Origin: Bacteroidales bacterium UBA5507
GTDB lineage: Bacteria > Bacteroidota > Bacteroidia > Bacteroidales > Lentimicrobiaceae
Length of the DNA stretch: 62,879 nucleotides
Assembly (NCBI GenBank): GCA_002426195.1
Contig: DIOT01000036.1
Location: 8,768-71,646, forward strand
Reading direction: 5' to 3'
This document shows positions 35,801-43,215 of this stretch, in pieces (position 1 is the stretch's first letter; each line of letters begins with the position of its first letter). A program made the position numbers and the translations under genes. The notes beneath the pieces were generated by a model. That model saw nothing but the letters and a program-made list of their open reading frames with translations. It was not told where the DNA came from and ran no database searches.

Positions 35801-37419
35801 TTGAAACAAAACGGAAAGAAGCAAGAACATTAAAACAGAGTAAAATTCACATTGTAACCCAGTGCTTTTTCAGATTTGGAGACAATAGTGAAATCCCAAT
35901 CGACTTGAAAGAATTTATTAATGTAAAAGATATCTTCTATTTTAAGGAAAACATTTTGAGCACTGTTGATGGAATCAAAAAAGATTCATTATTCTGTGAT
36001 GCTTTTGCAGAAATGATGTGTATTATCTTCAAAGTAAATGATTTAAAAAACGATTTCCGTCAAATTTTAAAGAATGATATTCAAGACACCATTCATTTAG
36101 CCAATCAGGATTTAAGTGAGGAAATAATTGATGAGGCTTTCAACCTACTTGGTATATCAAGAGTGGAGATTGATTTTTGGAAGAATGTATTTACCTTAAA
36201 AGGTAAACAGTTAATTGAACCAATTGAAACCATTGAAGTATTGAAGCGCAGTGTATTTTCAAACCTTGGCATAGAATTACCTATTGGGTATGAAAATGTA
36301 GATTTTGAAAGTTTCGGGAATGATGAATCCTATGAACTTATCAGTTTGTTATGTGAAACTTTAAATTTTTCAGTTGAAAGTATAGTATCTGTTGGTCTTT
36401 ATAATTGGCATAAAAAGAAATATATCGATTGCATTAAAGATAATGAATACAAGTTCAAACAACTTGTTTGGTCAGGTCTTAGAAATAAATTTAGTGAACA
36501 AGGCACATTCATTACTATTTTAAATGACTATACTTTACATCTAATTTCTCAATTAAACAGCGAAATAATAAATTGCAAATTCGAACTAACTGTAGATTAT
36601 TTTTCAGTCATAAAAGAACAAACAATAAATATTTTTAAAATTGATTTAGAGAGTATAATTTCAGATGAAACTGAAATCCATAATTTGTATGAAGCATTGT
36701 TATACAAATATAATATTGAGGAAGTTGACATTGAGGATGAAACAATAAGAAGTCTCCTCTTTTTTGAAGGTAATTCTAATGGAATTGAGAAGTATTTGAT
36801 AGAACATTTTCCTAAAGAAAAACTAGAAGAAAGCTCAAATGATAATGATACAAAAGTAATTGGAGATTTAGTGGATGCATCATTATGCAAAAATGAGAAG
36901 ACCCTGCACGTTTCTTCAGGTAAAGGAAATGGAAGTTGGGTTCACTCAGGACATAGTGAAAAAGGGAAGAAACGAAGAGGTAAAAAAGCTGAATTGTTAG
37001 TTTACAACACTTTATTAAATAAATACGGAATTGAAAGTGTAAAGTGGGTTTCGGGTAATTCTACTACACCAGATAAGAATGATAAACTTCACTATGATAT
37101 AGAGTATAAAAATGAAACAGGTGAGTGGAAATATCTAGAAGTTAAAGCTTTGTTTGACAATCATTTTATAATAACAGAAGCCGAAAAGGACAAGGGAATT
37201 GCAGAACCTGACAAGTTTGAAATGGCACTTGTAAGCGAAGATATCATTTATATGGTTAAAGATATATTTAAGTTTAAACAGGGGGAAACATTCGAAAGCA
37301 ATTCAAAATTTAATGCTTACGCTAAAGATTATGTTTTTTCCTTTAACTTAAATGCCGTTTCAGATAGCCAATCATTGGCAATGAGTATAACAGATGACAA
37401 ATCATACAATCAGCACTAG
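32812..37419 (+). CDS. Sacsin-like GHKL ATPase with C-terminal DUF3883 nuclease domain
   Basis: 1535 residues, ATG start. The N-terminal 110 residues hold a GHKL ATP-binding site: N-box LLELLQNADDA (Asn50), G1-type LTISNKGESF and G2 YIGNKGLGFRAI. The 1250-residue middle is unrecognised and helical. The C-terminus has a DUF3883 domain: KGKKRRGKKAELLVYNTLL, then HYDIEYKN and KYLEVKAL, giving the Glu, Asp and E-x-K of a PD-(D/E)XK nuclease. GHKL-DUF3883 proteins occur in phage-defence islands. The next gene (Argonaute) begins at the base after this stop, so the two are tightly coupled. Confidence 0.8.
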   Translation: MNFKQEIEKLIECNLKTYRDNPDRFIADYNQELELTKEYNGRQLLELLQNADDAASNEVFIDWDRVNSKLTISNKGESFKIGGIKSLMIANLSTKIKKSYIGNKGLGFRAILNWAKQININCNGLIISFSETIAKSIFDNQLNLSNSSKNQLRIDRNLTEQTIPFPVLAIPIIQESGSSRKWTTTIEITYQKEFENDIEKQLAELREEILLFLNNIIKITIQKDSDRLELQSLKEFSGECELVTIKDKKWKVFSRDNLLPKEYQDRNKIEQQSYNVKVAFQDDLSDNYKKLFNFFPTQLSISLPCIIHGTFELNSSRNHLNISSKNEYILKELVNLLKDCALYLTKENVDWRPYKLLSPLSKLSDSKLIEEFYNDLEHLKKTENIYPCINNEYNPLSNAVYYNDEFSEFFKKHFSEVLPELLIPLNHELPNNFKDDTFEHNYLVKRIDALSQAELPLFLRAELIKQLAKIITSKDEQERFSLLVNEAGKVIPKEDLTFTPVLRSEESFNIPNSVKVDFMKSELYDLLISKFESEFDKKEPKSRELQRSIKSVVNLQPYDSNNVIDKIITGTKDTLKSYTSIDEKIICIKEMVSALYINFKNIENRQEKLKITVPLINKTERICDAEELYLSKTYPSGELTEVIYEGVLKASHYLISVDYWTLHDTDYDTIESFFLWLGVNKYSKITKINLQNNYAEKEYIDFVFANGTDRPDNFEIYRIQKDSIVSKLGKFDEIKNLELNRIILLALKDATIRKLLEANDEKISWQYVTWRPIITNYSYLRFQFLKSNHFAKYILEEGGEDLNKLINEDFQIDYNFLKQYGINPTEVKSILIKLGAKESFNDISPEHVYEILKAIPEKDKNRKGKATQTIYKMALESLVKQQSTIPVPDDIEYFSRKGDTEDYQPRGTVYYSDNSILPKKILNTLPLLNLPKRIGEDNVENYFGVKSLREFKVQINERNLQFNRCDADFSRLFETIKPYILAYRLESPNLKKRIIDIETKRKEARTLKQSKIHIVTQCFFRFGDNSEIPIDLKEFINVKDIFYFKENILSTVDGIKKDSLFCDAFAEMMCIIFKVNDLKNDFRQILKNDIQDTIHLANQDLSEEIIDEAFNLLGISRVEIDFWKNVFTLKGKQLIEPIETIEVLKRSVFSNLGIELPIGYENVDFESFGNDESYELISLLCETLNFSVESIVSVGLYNWHKKKYIDCIKDNEYKFKQLVWSGLRNKFSEQGTFITILNDYTLHLISQLNSEIINCKFELTVDYFSVIKEQTINIFKIDLESIISDETEIHNLYEALLYKYNIEEVDIEDETIRSLLFFEGNSNGIEKYLIEHFPKEKLEESSNDNDTKVIGDLVDASLCKNEKTLHVSSGKGNGSWVHSGHSEKGKKRRGKKAELLVYNTLLNKYGIESVKWVSGNSTTPDKNDKLHYDIEYKNETGEWKYLEVKALFDNHFIITEAEKDKGIAEPDKFEMALVSEDIIYMVKDIFKFKQGETFESNSKFNAYAKDYVFSFNLNAVSDSQSLAMSITDDKSYNQH

Positions 37420-39414
37420 ATGAGTGGATTATTTTTAAATTTCTATCTTGTAGATATTCCTACAAAAACTGTTGCAATTGACTCACTTGACTATAGCACT
37501 TACGCAACAAAAGATGCTTTTATTGGATTAAGAGAAAGTTATCCCAATCTTTCATTCTATCGTGATGATGATAAAATATTGCTTTGGCGAAAATCAAGTG
37601 AATTAGAAGTTCCTGAAAACACAGTATCAATCAATGTTGACTTTACTGAGAAAGCAAAAGTGCTTGTCAAAATTTTAGAAAGGTCTATTATTAATTTCAT
37701 TGAACCTATAGGATATCGAATTTTCAAGAATAGACATTCGAACTCATGGGAAATAATCTCTCCGAAAGATGTTTTAAATGGCAGTATTGAAGGTTTATCT
37801 GTAAACAGAATTGTACATTTTTCTCCATGCTTTTTTTTCAAGGAAAGCAGCTTATTGTTAGGCTTTTCCTTATCTACTTCACTCAAAAACACTTTCACAT
37901 TAAGCAGAGCAGAATTTGAAAAATATGGCATTGACATTAAAGGATTAAAAGGTGATGAGGAACGAATCTTTGCAAATAGACAATCAATAAAGCGATTTCT
38001 CGAAACTAAGGGTGCAACAAATAAATATGACCAAATCATTAATGAAGAAAACAAGAATTCAAAATGCTTCTCAGTAATTGATGAATTTTATAAATGGCTA
38101 GTGAAAAATAGAACACTAATAAAGCTACCCTTTGGTTTAACCATAAATTCCATATCAAAGAGATACATACCTTTTGAAGATGAGTTAATAAAATCTGAAA
38201 TTATTGGGAAACCCCAGCGATACTTTTATAGCAACCGAAAGAATACACAAGGTCTAAAATATTATGACCAAATGGTAAAGGCTTATCAACCATATTCATT
38301 GGAACTTTATCAGAATAAACAAATTAATATTGGTGTAATTTGCCCATCTGAATATCAGGGTGAAACTGAAGGATTCGTTAAGAAATTAGAAGCCAAGCTG
38401 AAAGAAGTATTTCATTTCAATTCTTTAACTTTTCACTTTAAGACAATAGGAAGCAAAGAATTAGAAAGCTATAAAGAAGTGCTATATGATAGTGCTTTGC
38501 TCAAATGTGATTTAGTATATGTAATTGTGAATGAAGCCCAAGAAAAACTTAATCCAAACAGTTCACCTTATTATGTCTGCAAAGCAAAGTTTTTAGGAAA
38601 TGGAATACCAACACAAGATATACAAGTTGAAACCATTAGGCAGAATTTGAATGCCTTCACTATGACCAATATTGCTTTAAACTCCTATGCAAAACTTGGT
38701 GGCACAGCTTGGACAATTGAAAAGGAAGATAAATTGAAAGATGAACTGGTGATTGGAATTGGTTCAACTATGTCAGAAGATGGTCAGTCTGTACTGGGTA
38801 TTGCGCAGGTTTTTCATAATGATGGGAGATATATGATTGGAGACTGCTCTCCCCTTTCTTCATTTGATAATTACGCTGAAAATTTAGAAAATCACCTTTA
38901 CAAAACATTAAAGCCATTGGCTCAGGAAATGAATAAATCAGGTACATTTCGTTTGATTTTTCATTTGTTTAAATCAGCAAGTGTTGAATATGAAATCAAA
39001 GCAATTAATGGCTTAAAAGAGAGGTTGTCAAGCTACAACTTTGAATTTGCTCTTGTGCATTTAGCCTATGGGCATAATTTCCGATTGTATTATAATGATG
39101 GAAATTATGATATTAATCAAGGAACGTACATTCAATTAAGCAAATACTCGGCATTACTTCATTTTGTGAGCAAGAGTGATTTACCATTGAAAGTTGATTT
39201 GGACAAGCGTTCAACTTTCACAAGTTTATTCTACATTGCCAAACAAGTTTATTGGTTCTCTCACTTGTCACACAGAAGTTATATACCATCCAAAAGAACA
39301 GTAACCATAATGTATCCTTCTTTAATGGCTAAGATGACTGAAGAACTTAAAAAGGTTGAAGGATGGGATTATGAAAGATTAAAAGCAGTAAGTGAAAAAC
39401 TATGGTTTATTTAA
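37420..39414 (+). CDS. Prokaryotic Argonaute (PIWI) protein, predicted catalytically inactive
   Basis: 664 residues. MID region about 300-425: INIGVICPSEYQGETEGF, then YYVCKAKFLGNGIPTQDI and NIALNSYAKLGGTAW, giving the Lys, Gln399 and Lys425 expected of a 5'-end guide pocket. PIWI region about 440-664: DELVIGIGSTM where active Argonautes have I-G-I-D, and RLIFHLFKSA where they have the next Asp; both catalytic positions are thus replaced. The last strand, GTYIQLSKYSALLHF, is typical. The N-terminal 300 residues are poorly conserved and no clear PAZ domain is seen. It abuts the GHKL-DUF3883 gene and overlaps the following nuclease gene by 13 bp, so guide-directed recognition with separate nuclease effectors is plausible. 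Confidence 0.75.
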   Translation: MSGLFLNFYLVDIPTKTVAIDSLDYSTYATKDAFIGLRESYPNLSFYRDDDKILLWRKSSELEVPENTVSINVDFTEKAKVLVKILERSIINFIEPIGYRIFKNRHSNSWEIISPKDVLNGSIEGLSVNRIVHFSPCFFFKESSLLLGFSLSTSLKNTFTLSRAEFEKYGIDIKGLKGDEERIFANRQSIKRFLETKGATNKYDQIINEENKNSKCFSVIDEFYKWLVKNRTLIKLPFGLTINSISKRYIPFEDELIKSEIIGKPQRYFYSNRKNTQGLKYYDQMVKAYQPYSLELYQNKQINIGVICPSEYQGETEGFVKKLEAKLKEVFHFNSLTFHFKTIGSKELESYKEVLYDSALLKCDLVYVIVNEAQEKLNPNSSPYYVCKAKFLGNGIPTQDIQVETIRQNLNAFTMTNIALNSYAKLGGTAWTIEKEDKLKDELVIGIGSTMSEDGQSVLGIAQVFHNDGRYMIGDCSPLSSFDNYAENLENHLYKTLKPLAQEMNKSGTFRLIFHLFKSASVEYEIKAINGLKERLSSYNFEFALVHLAYGHNFRLYYNDGNYDINQGTYIQLSKYSALLHFVSKSDLPLKVDLDKRSTFTSLFYIAKQVYWFSHLSHRSYIPSKRTVTIMYPSLMAKMTEELKKVEGWDYERLKAVSEKLWFI

Positions 39415-40442
39415 GGGAGATATTAAGGCATAATAAAGCAAAGTTAATTCAATATAAGAATATTGAACTAGCCGCATACTTCTATGTGCAATCTTTTGAA
39501 GAATTATCGAACCATGCATTTGAATTAAGTCCTGATGAAGAAATAGCACTTATTGGTTACAAAAAAGAATTTGTTGAAGTTTCTAAAGTTAACTCCATCA
39601 TTTCCAAACCTCCAGTAAAAGGTTTTAGTGCAACTTCCAATATTTACAAATTTGCAGGTTTGTATTTATCTGCCAAAGAGAATTTACAACAACAACTGAG
39701 AGAAAAGTTTGAGCAAAGTGATTTAAAACAAAAGTACTTTCTTACTAAAATAGAACCAACGCTTAAAGCACAATTACAGAAAGAGGTATTAGATTTAAAT
39801 AATCAATCCTTAGCTATCTTAATAAAAACTGTTTTTGACACTGATAGAGTTAATGAAAAAGAAGTAAACACCGCATTGCAAAGCGTAACTTCTAATACAG
39901 AGATAGATGTTCAGATTCAAATTCTTTTAGAAGACCTCGAAAGCACTTTATTAAGCATTAGGTACAATAATAAATCTGCTGAGGAAGTAGTTCGTGATAT
40001 TTTAAATAATTTCAGCAATGCTATTCAGAAGATAATCAAAAACCGAAGAAAAGACCATCCTAATTTTATCATCGAAGACGAATATGATGTTCAGGATATC
40101 TTGTACGTCATACTCAAATCTATATTCCCTAACATGAGGGATGAAGATGCAATTGGGAAGGTAGGAGCAAAAACAACTAAAATCGACCTCATTATAAGAG
40201 AGGAAAGAATTTTAGTTGAGGTGAAAATGATTAAAGAGAACGATTCAAACGAAACACATTTTATCGAACAATTAAAAGTAGATTTTGAATCTTACCACGA
40301 ATGTAAGTGGTTGAGTAAGTTATTTTGCTTTGTTTATGACCCTTATAAAAAAACCCGAGATATTTCAAATTTCAATGACTTGAATGGTGATAGAATTAAG
40401 GGAGACCATCAATTTAACGTTGAAGTGATTGTAGTAAATTAA
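39402..40442 (+). CDS. PD-(D/E)XK nuclease-like partner of the Argonaute
   Basis: 346 residues, ATG start inside the Argonaute 3' end (13-bp overlap). The first 210 residues are helical and unknown. The C-terminal 130 have a nuclease core: EDEYDVQDILYVILKSIFP (Glu helix), then KTTKIDLIIREERILVEVKM, giving Asp and E-x-K, then helices ending in FCFVYDP. The context, the third gene of a coupled GHKL/pAgo/nuclease trio, makes it the probable DNA- or RNA-cutting effector triggered by the inactive Argonaute (inference). Confidence 0.7.
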   Translation: MVYLREILRHNKAKLIQYKNIELAAYFYVQSFEELSNHAFELSPDEEIALIGYKKEFVEVSKVNSIISKPPVKGFSATSNIYKFAGLYLSAKENLQQQLREKFEQSDLKQKYFLTKIEPTLKAQLQKEVLDLNNQSLAILIKTVFDTDRVNEKEVNTALQSVTSNTEIDVQIQILLEDLESTLLSIRYNNKSAEEVVRDILNNFSNAIQKIIKNRRKDHPNFIIEDEYDVQDILYVILKSIFPNMRDEDAIGKVGAKTTKIDLIIREERILVEVKMIKENDSNETHFIEQLKVDFESYHECKWLSKLFCFVYDPYKKTRDISNFNDLNGDRIKGDHQFNVEVIVVN

Positions 40443-40489
40443 AATAACTGCTGCTAATTAGTTGGAACTATAAATTGATAACCTGAATA

Positions 40490-40618
40490 CTATGAAAGGC
40501 AATAGTCCAATACTTTCAACTTCTCAATTATCTCTATAGCAATATTGCTATCAATCAGCCACCAGTCCTGAGTTAAATAAGAATCAGCATCAGGCAATCT
40601 GGCTTTGAGAAAAATCAT
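40490..40618 (-). CDS. Short coupled ORF, or frameshifted end of the preceding gene
   Basis: 42 residues from an ATG that overlaps the stop of the gene at 40615-40875 (ATGA): MIFLKARLPDADSYL, then QDWWLIDSNIAIEIIEKL. Upstream in the same frame the codons read naturally as SSYLIRQKNNE before this Met, so it may be the second half of one gene of about 125 residues disrupted by a frameshift. No family recognised. Confidence 0.4.
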   Translation of the reverse strand: MIFLKARLPDADSYLTQDWWLIDSNIAIEIIEKLKVLDYCLS

Positions 40619-40875
40619 TTCATTATTCTTCTGACGTATAAGATAAGATGAACTAATGCACCATCAAGAAAGACATCATCTAGTTCGACAACATGTACAT
40701 TAAATTCTTGATTAGAGGACATTACAAGAATGTAGTGCTTGCCTATGGTGATTGTGCTATTCGAAGCCAGAACCCCTTTAGAATTCATTAGAATGCGTTT
40801 ATCAGGCAATGCCAGATACTGGTTATTGATACCAAGGGTAAAGGAATCATATGGGAATAAGTCTTGGGTTTTCAT
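40615..40875 (-). CDS. Small hypothetical protein
   Basis: 86 residues, ATG start. Beta-rich (ILMNSKGVLASNSTITIGKH), no recognised family. The last 10 codons may follow a frameshift, with the true continuation in the overlapping frame at 40490-40618. It converges with the Argonaute-nuclease operon. Confidence 0.45.
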   Translation of the reverse strand: MKTQDLFPYDSFTLGINNQYLALPDKRILMNSKGVLASNSTITIGKHYILVMSSNQEFNVHVVELDDVFLDGALVHLILYVRRIMK

Positions 40876-40934
40876 TGTCGCAATTAGTATAGAAATAAAT
40901 ACTTGGACATTGAGTGAAGTATTAAAAATAAGTA

Positions 40935-41000
40935 TCCCCCCGCCAAGTCCACCCCCCCCTTAAATTATTCTGACAGGGCGCTGGTGGGGCGTGTGTAACT
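40935..41000. other. G/C-rich patch in AT-rich surroundings
   Basis: Runs of C (TCCCCCCGCC at 40935 and ACCCCCCCCT at 40951) are followed after AAATTATTC by GGGCGCTGGTGGGGCGTG (40976-40993). On the minus strand the first half gives two G-runs that could form a quadruplex. It lies upstream of the minus-strand gene at 40875, perhaps acting in its control; otherwise unexplained. Confidence 0.45.
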
Positions 41001-41034
41001 CCTCATTTCCTAAAAAATTTCCAAAAATTAAAAA

Positions 41035-41076
41035 TTCTTGGGCAAGAAAAATTCCTAGAAAAAATTCCTAGAAAAA
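41035..41076. repeat. Palindrome and 13-bp tandem repeat near the integrase operon
   Basis: TTCTTG and CAAGAA (41035-41048) form an inverted repeat with a 2-bp gap. Then ATTCCTAGAAAAA occurs twice exactly in tandem at 41051 and 41064. They lie just beyond the stop of the gene at 41106 and could be terminator-like, or binding sites for an excision factor. Confidence 0.45.
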
Positions 41077-41105
41077 ATCCCTCATTATAGCCAAGATGTT
41101 TCCCA

Positions 41106-41534
41106 CTAATTTGATAAGAACTCATCAGAAAAGAACGATGGTTCATGAATTAATTCAGTGATTACTTTGAGTAATTTTTTAAATACTGGTGAAGGGTAAA
41201 CGGAATTACCAGTTGCATGTGGGAATGAGTTGCTTCCGTAACTTCTTTTCTTAACCGAGTCATTGTATACCATCTCTAATTCCCACTGTGTTCCATCAAG
41301 TACATCCGAGTCATACCTACTTTCCCATTGTAATATCTGAAGTTCATTAAGTTTAATTTGAAACTCAGACACTTCGGTGGCTGAGATTTCTTTATTATGC
41401 CTAACGCCAAAACGAGTATCAAATTGGTCAGCACAATATGATGCAACATTGCCCTGCAATTCAAAATTAAAATTGGTAGAACCATATCCACCTATACTGA
41501 ATCGGAATACTTTGATGGAGGATATATTTATCAT
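41106..41534 (-). CDS. Hypothetical protein encoded after the integrase
   Basis: 143 residues from the ATG at 41534; the open frame also reaches a TTG at 41555 inside the integrase 3' end. Mixed alpha/beta, no recognised family (SIGGYGSTNFNFELQG near the N-terminus, HATGNSVYPSPVFKKLL near the end). Immediately downstream of the integrase on the same strand, so probably co-transcribed. It is too large and not basic enough for a typical excisionase. Confidence 0.5.
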   Translation of the reverse strand: MINISSIKVFRFSIGGYGSTNFNFELQGNVASYCADQFDTRFGVRHNKEISATEVSEFQIKLNELQILQWESRYDSDVLDGTQWELEMVYNDSVKKRSYGSNSFPHATGNSVYPSPVFKKLLKVITELIHEPSFFSDEFLSN

Positions 41535-41551
41535 TTGGTTCAAAAAAGTAG

Positions 41552-43033
41552 TCAAAGTTCATTAACCATTTCAGGTGCTACTGATTCCAGCATTGAATCA
41601 ACATCCTTTTGATGTACAGATTTATAATGATTTATCATGCGCATGTCTCTATGCCCCGTAAATTTCATAATCCTGTTATCAGGAAATCCAAGTTCACATA
41701 GTATTGATACCGCACAATTTCTTGCCCATTTGTTAGAAATCTTATCATAAATAGGATGCCATACTATAGTTGCTGAATTATCATTTGCATATTCTTCTCT
41801 AAACTTAAGTTTACGGAAAAGTCCCGCAGTTTTAGCAGCCTTTTTTAATAGTTTATTATAATGATATGCAGTAAAAAAATTGCCAAATCCATTTGCATAC
41901 TTATCCAAGATTGGCTCTAAGTAATGTCTGTTGGCTGGATTTAAAACTTCATCGTCTGTTTTTTTCTGTTCAAACCAAACTCTATATCGACCATTGGAAT
42001 CTTTATGAAAATTAATCTCCGTAAGATTTAAAAAATCACATGCACGTAATCCTCCAAGCCATGTTTGTAAAACAAACATATCTCTAGTCAATGCCAATTT
42101 TTTATCAGTGAAATTAAAATTGAAGAAATAATCAAACTCTCTCTTGTATAACGCATGAGTGTTAATAAAGGGTTCTGGCTTATATTTTAAAATTGAAGTC
42201 TTTTTTGAATTCTTTTGTAGGGTAAACCTCCGATAATTTTGATTATCCAGAACCTGTATTTGTTTAAACAAATAATCACCAAATGACCTTAAGTGTTTGT
42301 GATATTTATTTATGGTTGAAACTGTATATTTCAGTGGCTTCGAGCCATCTTTATTCCATGAGAATCCATTCTTTACTGTATACTTAAAGTACGATTCTAA
42401 CCAAACTTCCGAAAACTGAGATGCCTCACAATTATTACCAGTTGCTTCGATGTATCGTTCAATAGATTTTCTTGGTGAAGTATAAGAATTAGGGGCATAA
42501 TTATCGATGAAATCATCCCAGAAATCTAAAATAAATTTTTTCTGAGAAATCCCCAATTTTTTCTTCAAAGCGTTGAATTTTGCATCATCACTGCTTGAAA
42601 TATACTCTATAAATTCATCTTGACTTGCAAATGCACCTCCCTCTTCGTTTACAATTACTTTCCCACTTTCAATGTTAGTTTCATTAATAATGACACTTTC
42701 TTCATTGATATACGTAAGTCTTAGAATGGCTTCTCTGGTTACCTTTATTTTTTGTTGCAATAATTCGGTAACGGCATCCTTTACATCCATTTCCACTTTA
42801 TGAAGCAGCATGTTAATTTCTCTAATTGGTATGTGATACTTTCCGCCAGTAACATAACCTTTATTCCAATTTTCTTTTAATACACTAATAGGTGTTTTAA
42901 TGTTTCTTATATAATGGTAGACAGGTATCTCAGTTGTGTATCCATCACGCATCTTAACTCGGATAAAAACCTGTTGACCATTATTACTTTTGTAATTTCT
43001 TAGTTTAAGATTTATGCTGAATGGTTTTGCCAT
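41552..43033 (-). CDS. Tyrosine-type site-specific integrase of the island
   Basis: 493 residues from the ATG at 43033; a GTG at 43060 would extend it through the right TTGTACCC boxes and is less likely. It has the long N-terminal arm/SAM-like region common in Bacteroidota integrases (KLRNYKSNNGQQVFIRVKM), a core-binding region (WDDFIDNYAPNSYTSPRKSI), and the catalytic domain: Arg in WLGGLRACDFLNL, Lys in FEQKKTDDEV, H/N-x-x-R region KWARNCAVSILCELG, His in FTGHRDMRMINHY with the terminal Tyr nucleophile. It recombines the 15-bp att core. The first-listed H-x-x-R His is replaced by Trp/Ala-type residues, which occurs in this group. Confidence 0.93.
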   Translation of the reverse strand: MAKPFSINLKLRNYKSNNGQQVFIRVKMRDGYTTEIPVYHYIRNIKTPISVLKENWNKGYVTGGKYHIPIREINMLLHKVEMDVKDAVTELLQQKIKVTREAILRLTYINEESVIINETNIESGKVIVNEEGGAFASQDEFIEYISSSDDAKFNALKKKLGISQKKFILDFWDDFIDNYAPNSYTSPRKSIERYIEATGNNCEASQFSEVWLESYFKYTVKNGFSWNKDGSKPLKYTVSTINKYHKHLRSFGDYLFKQIQVLDNQNYRRFTLQKNSKKTSILKYKPEPFINTHALYKREFDYFFNFNFTDKKLALTRDMFVLQTWLGGLRACDFLNLTEINFHKDSNGRYRVWFEQKKTDDEVLNPANRHYLEPILDKYANGFGNFFTAYHYNKLLKKAAKTAGLFRKLKFREEYANDNSATIVWHPIYDKISNKWARNCAVSILCELGFPDNRIMKFTGHRDMRMINHYKSVHQKDVDSMLESVAPEMVNEL

Positions 43034-43035
43034 AA

Positions 43036-43056
43036 TTGTACCCCTTATTTGTACCC
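43036..43056 (+). repeat. Right paired TTGTACCC boxes (putative integrase arm sites)
   Basis: TTGTACCCC at 43036 and TTGTACCC at 43049 repeat the pair seen at 69-89 with the same 13-bp spacing and orientation and only two differences over 21 bp. They lie 63 bp inside attR and immediately upstream of the integrase ATG, so binding there could also control the integrase gene. Confidence 0.6.
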
Positions 43057-43119
43057 CCACAAATATACTTAATATACAATGATTTACAATGATTTATCAA
43101 TAATATTTGGCTTAACTAG

Positions 43120-43134
43120 TCCTATCGGGGCTAC
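43120..43134 (+). repeat. attR core (15-bp direct repeat)
   Basis: Exact copy of the 15 bases at 9-23 (TCCTATCGGGGCTAC), without the rest of a tRNA around it. It marks the right end of the island. Confidence 0.85.
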
Positions 43135-43145
43135 TACAAAATAAA

Positions 43146-43188
43146 AATAACCGTCTGATATACACTGATATGCAGACGGTTATTTTTT
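43146..43188 (+). terminator. Displaced original tRNA terminator
   Basis: AATAACCGTCTG pairs with CAGACGGTTATT around a 15-nt loop and is followed by a T run. It stands 12 bp beyond attR, where the tRNA gene's own terminator would have been before the island entered. Confidence 0.7.
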
Positions 43189-43215
43189 ATATCCTTAGAT
43201 TTACTGCCTCATTCT

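Larger units (their letters stand above)
24..43134. mobile_element. tRNA-integrated genomic island (about 43.1 kb) carrying defence genes
   Basis: The element is bounded by the 15-bp repeats at 9-23 and 43120-43134, with a tyrosine integrase at its right end and matching paired TTGTACCC boxes near both ends. The sequence inside is visibly more AT-rich than the chromosome to its right. Contents are mainly nucleases, helicase, restriction-modification, Argonaute, HEPN and phosphoribosyltransferase genes. A maintenance region (16239-21574) holds a polymerase-like protein, XRE regulators and a second recombinase. No conjugation, relaxase, capsid or terminase genes were recognised, so transfer probably depends on another element or on uptake. 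Confidence 0.85.

Noticed and set aside
37420..39414. DdmE or PIWI-RE family assignment
   Set aside because: The neighbours are not DdmD or a DinG-type helicase, and the motifs fit inactive MID-PIWI proteins in general; I leave the subfamily open.
40739..40963. Plus-strand ORF of 74 codons ending in a proline run
   Set aside because: The proline end is only the translated C-run, and it overlaps a better minus-strand gene.
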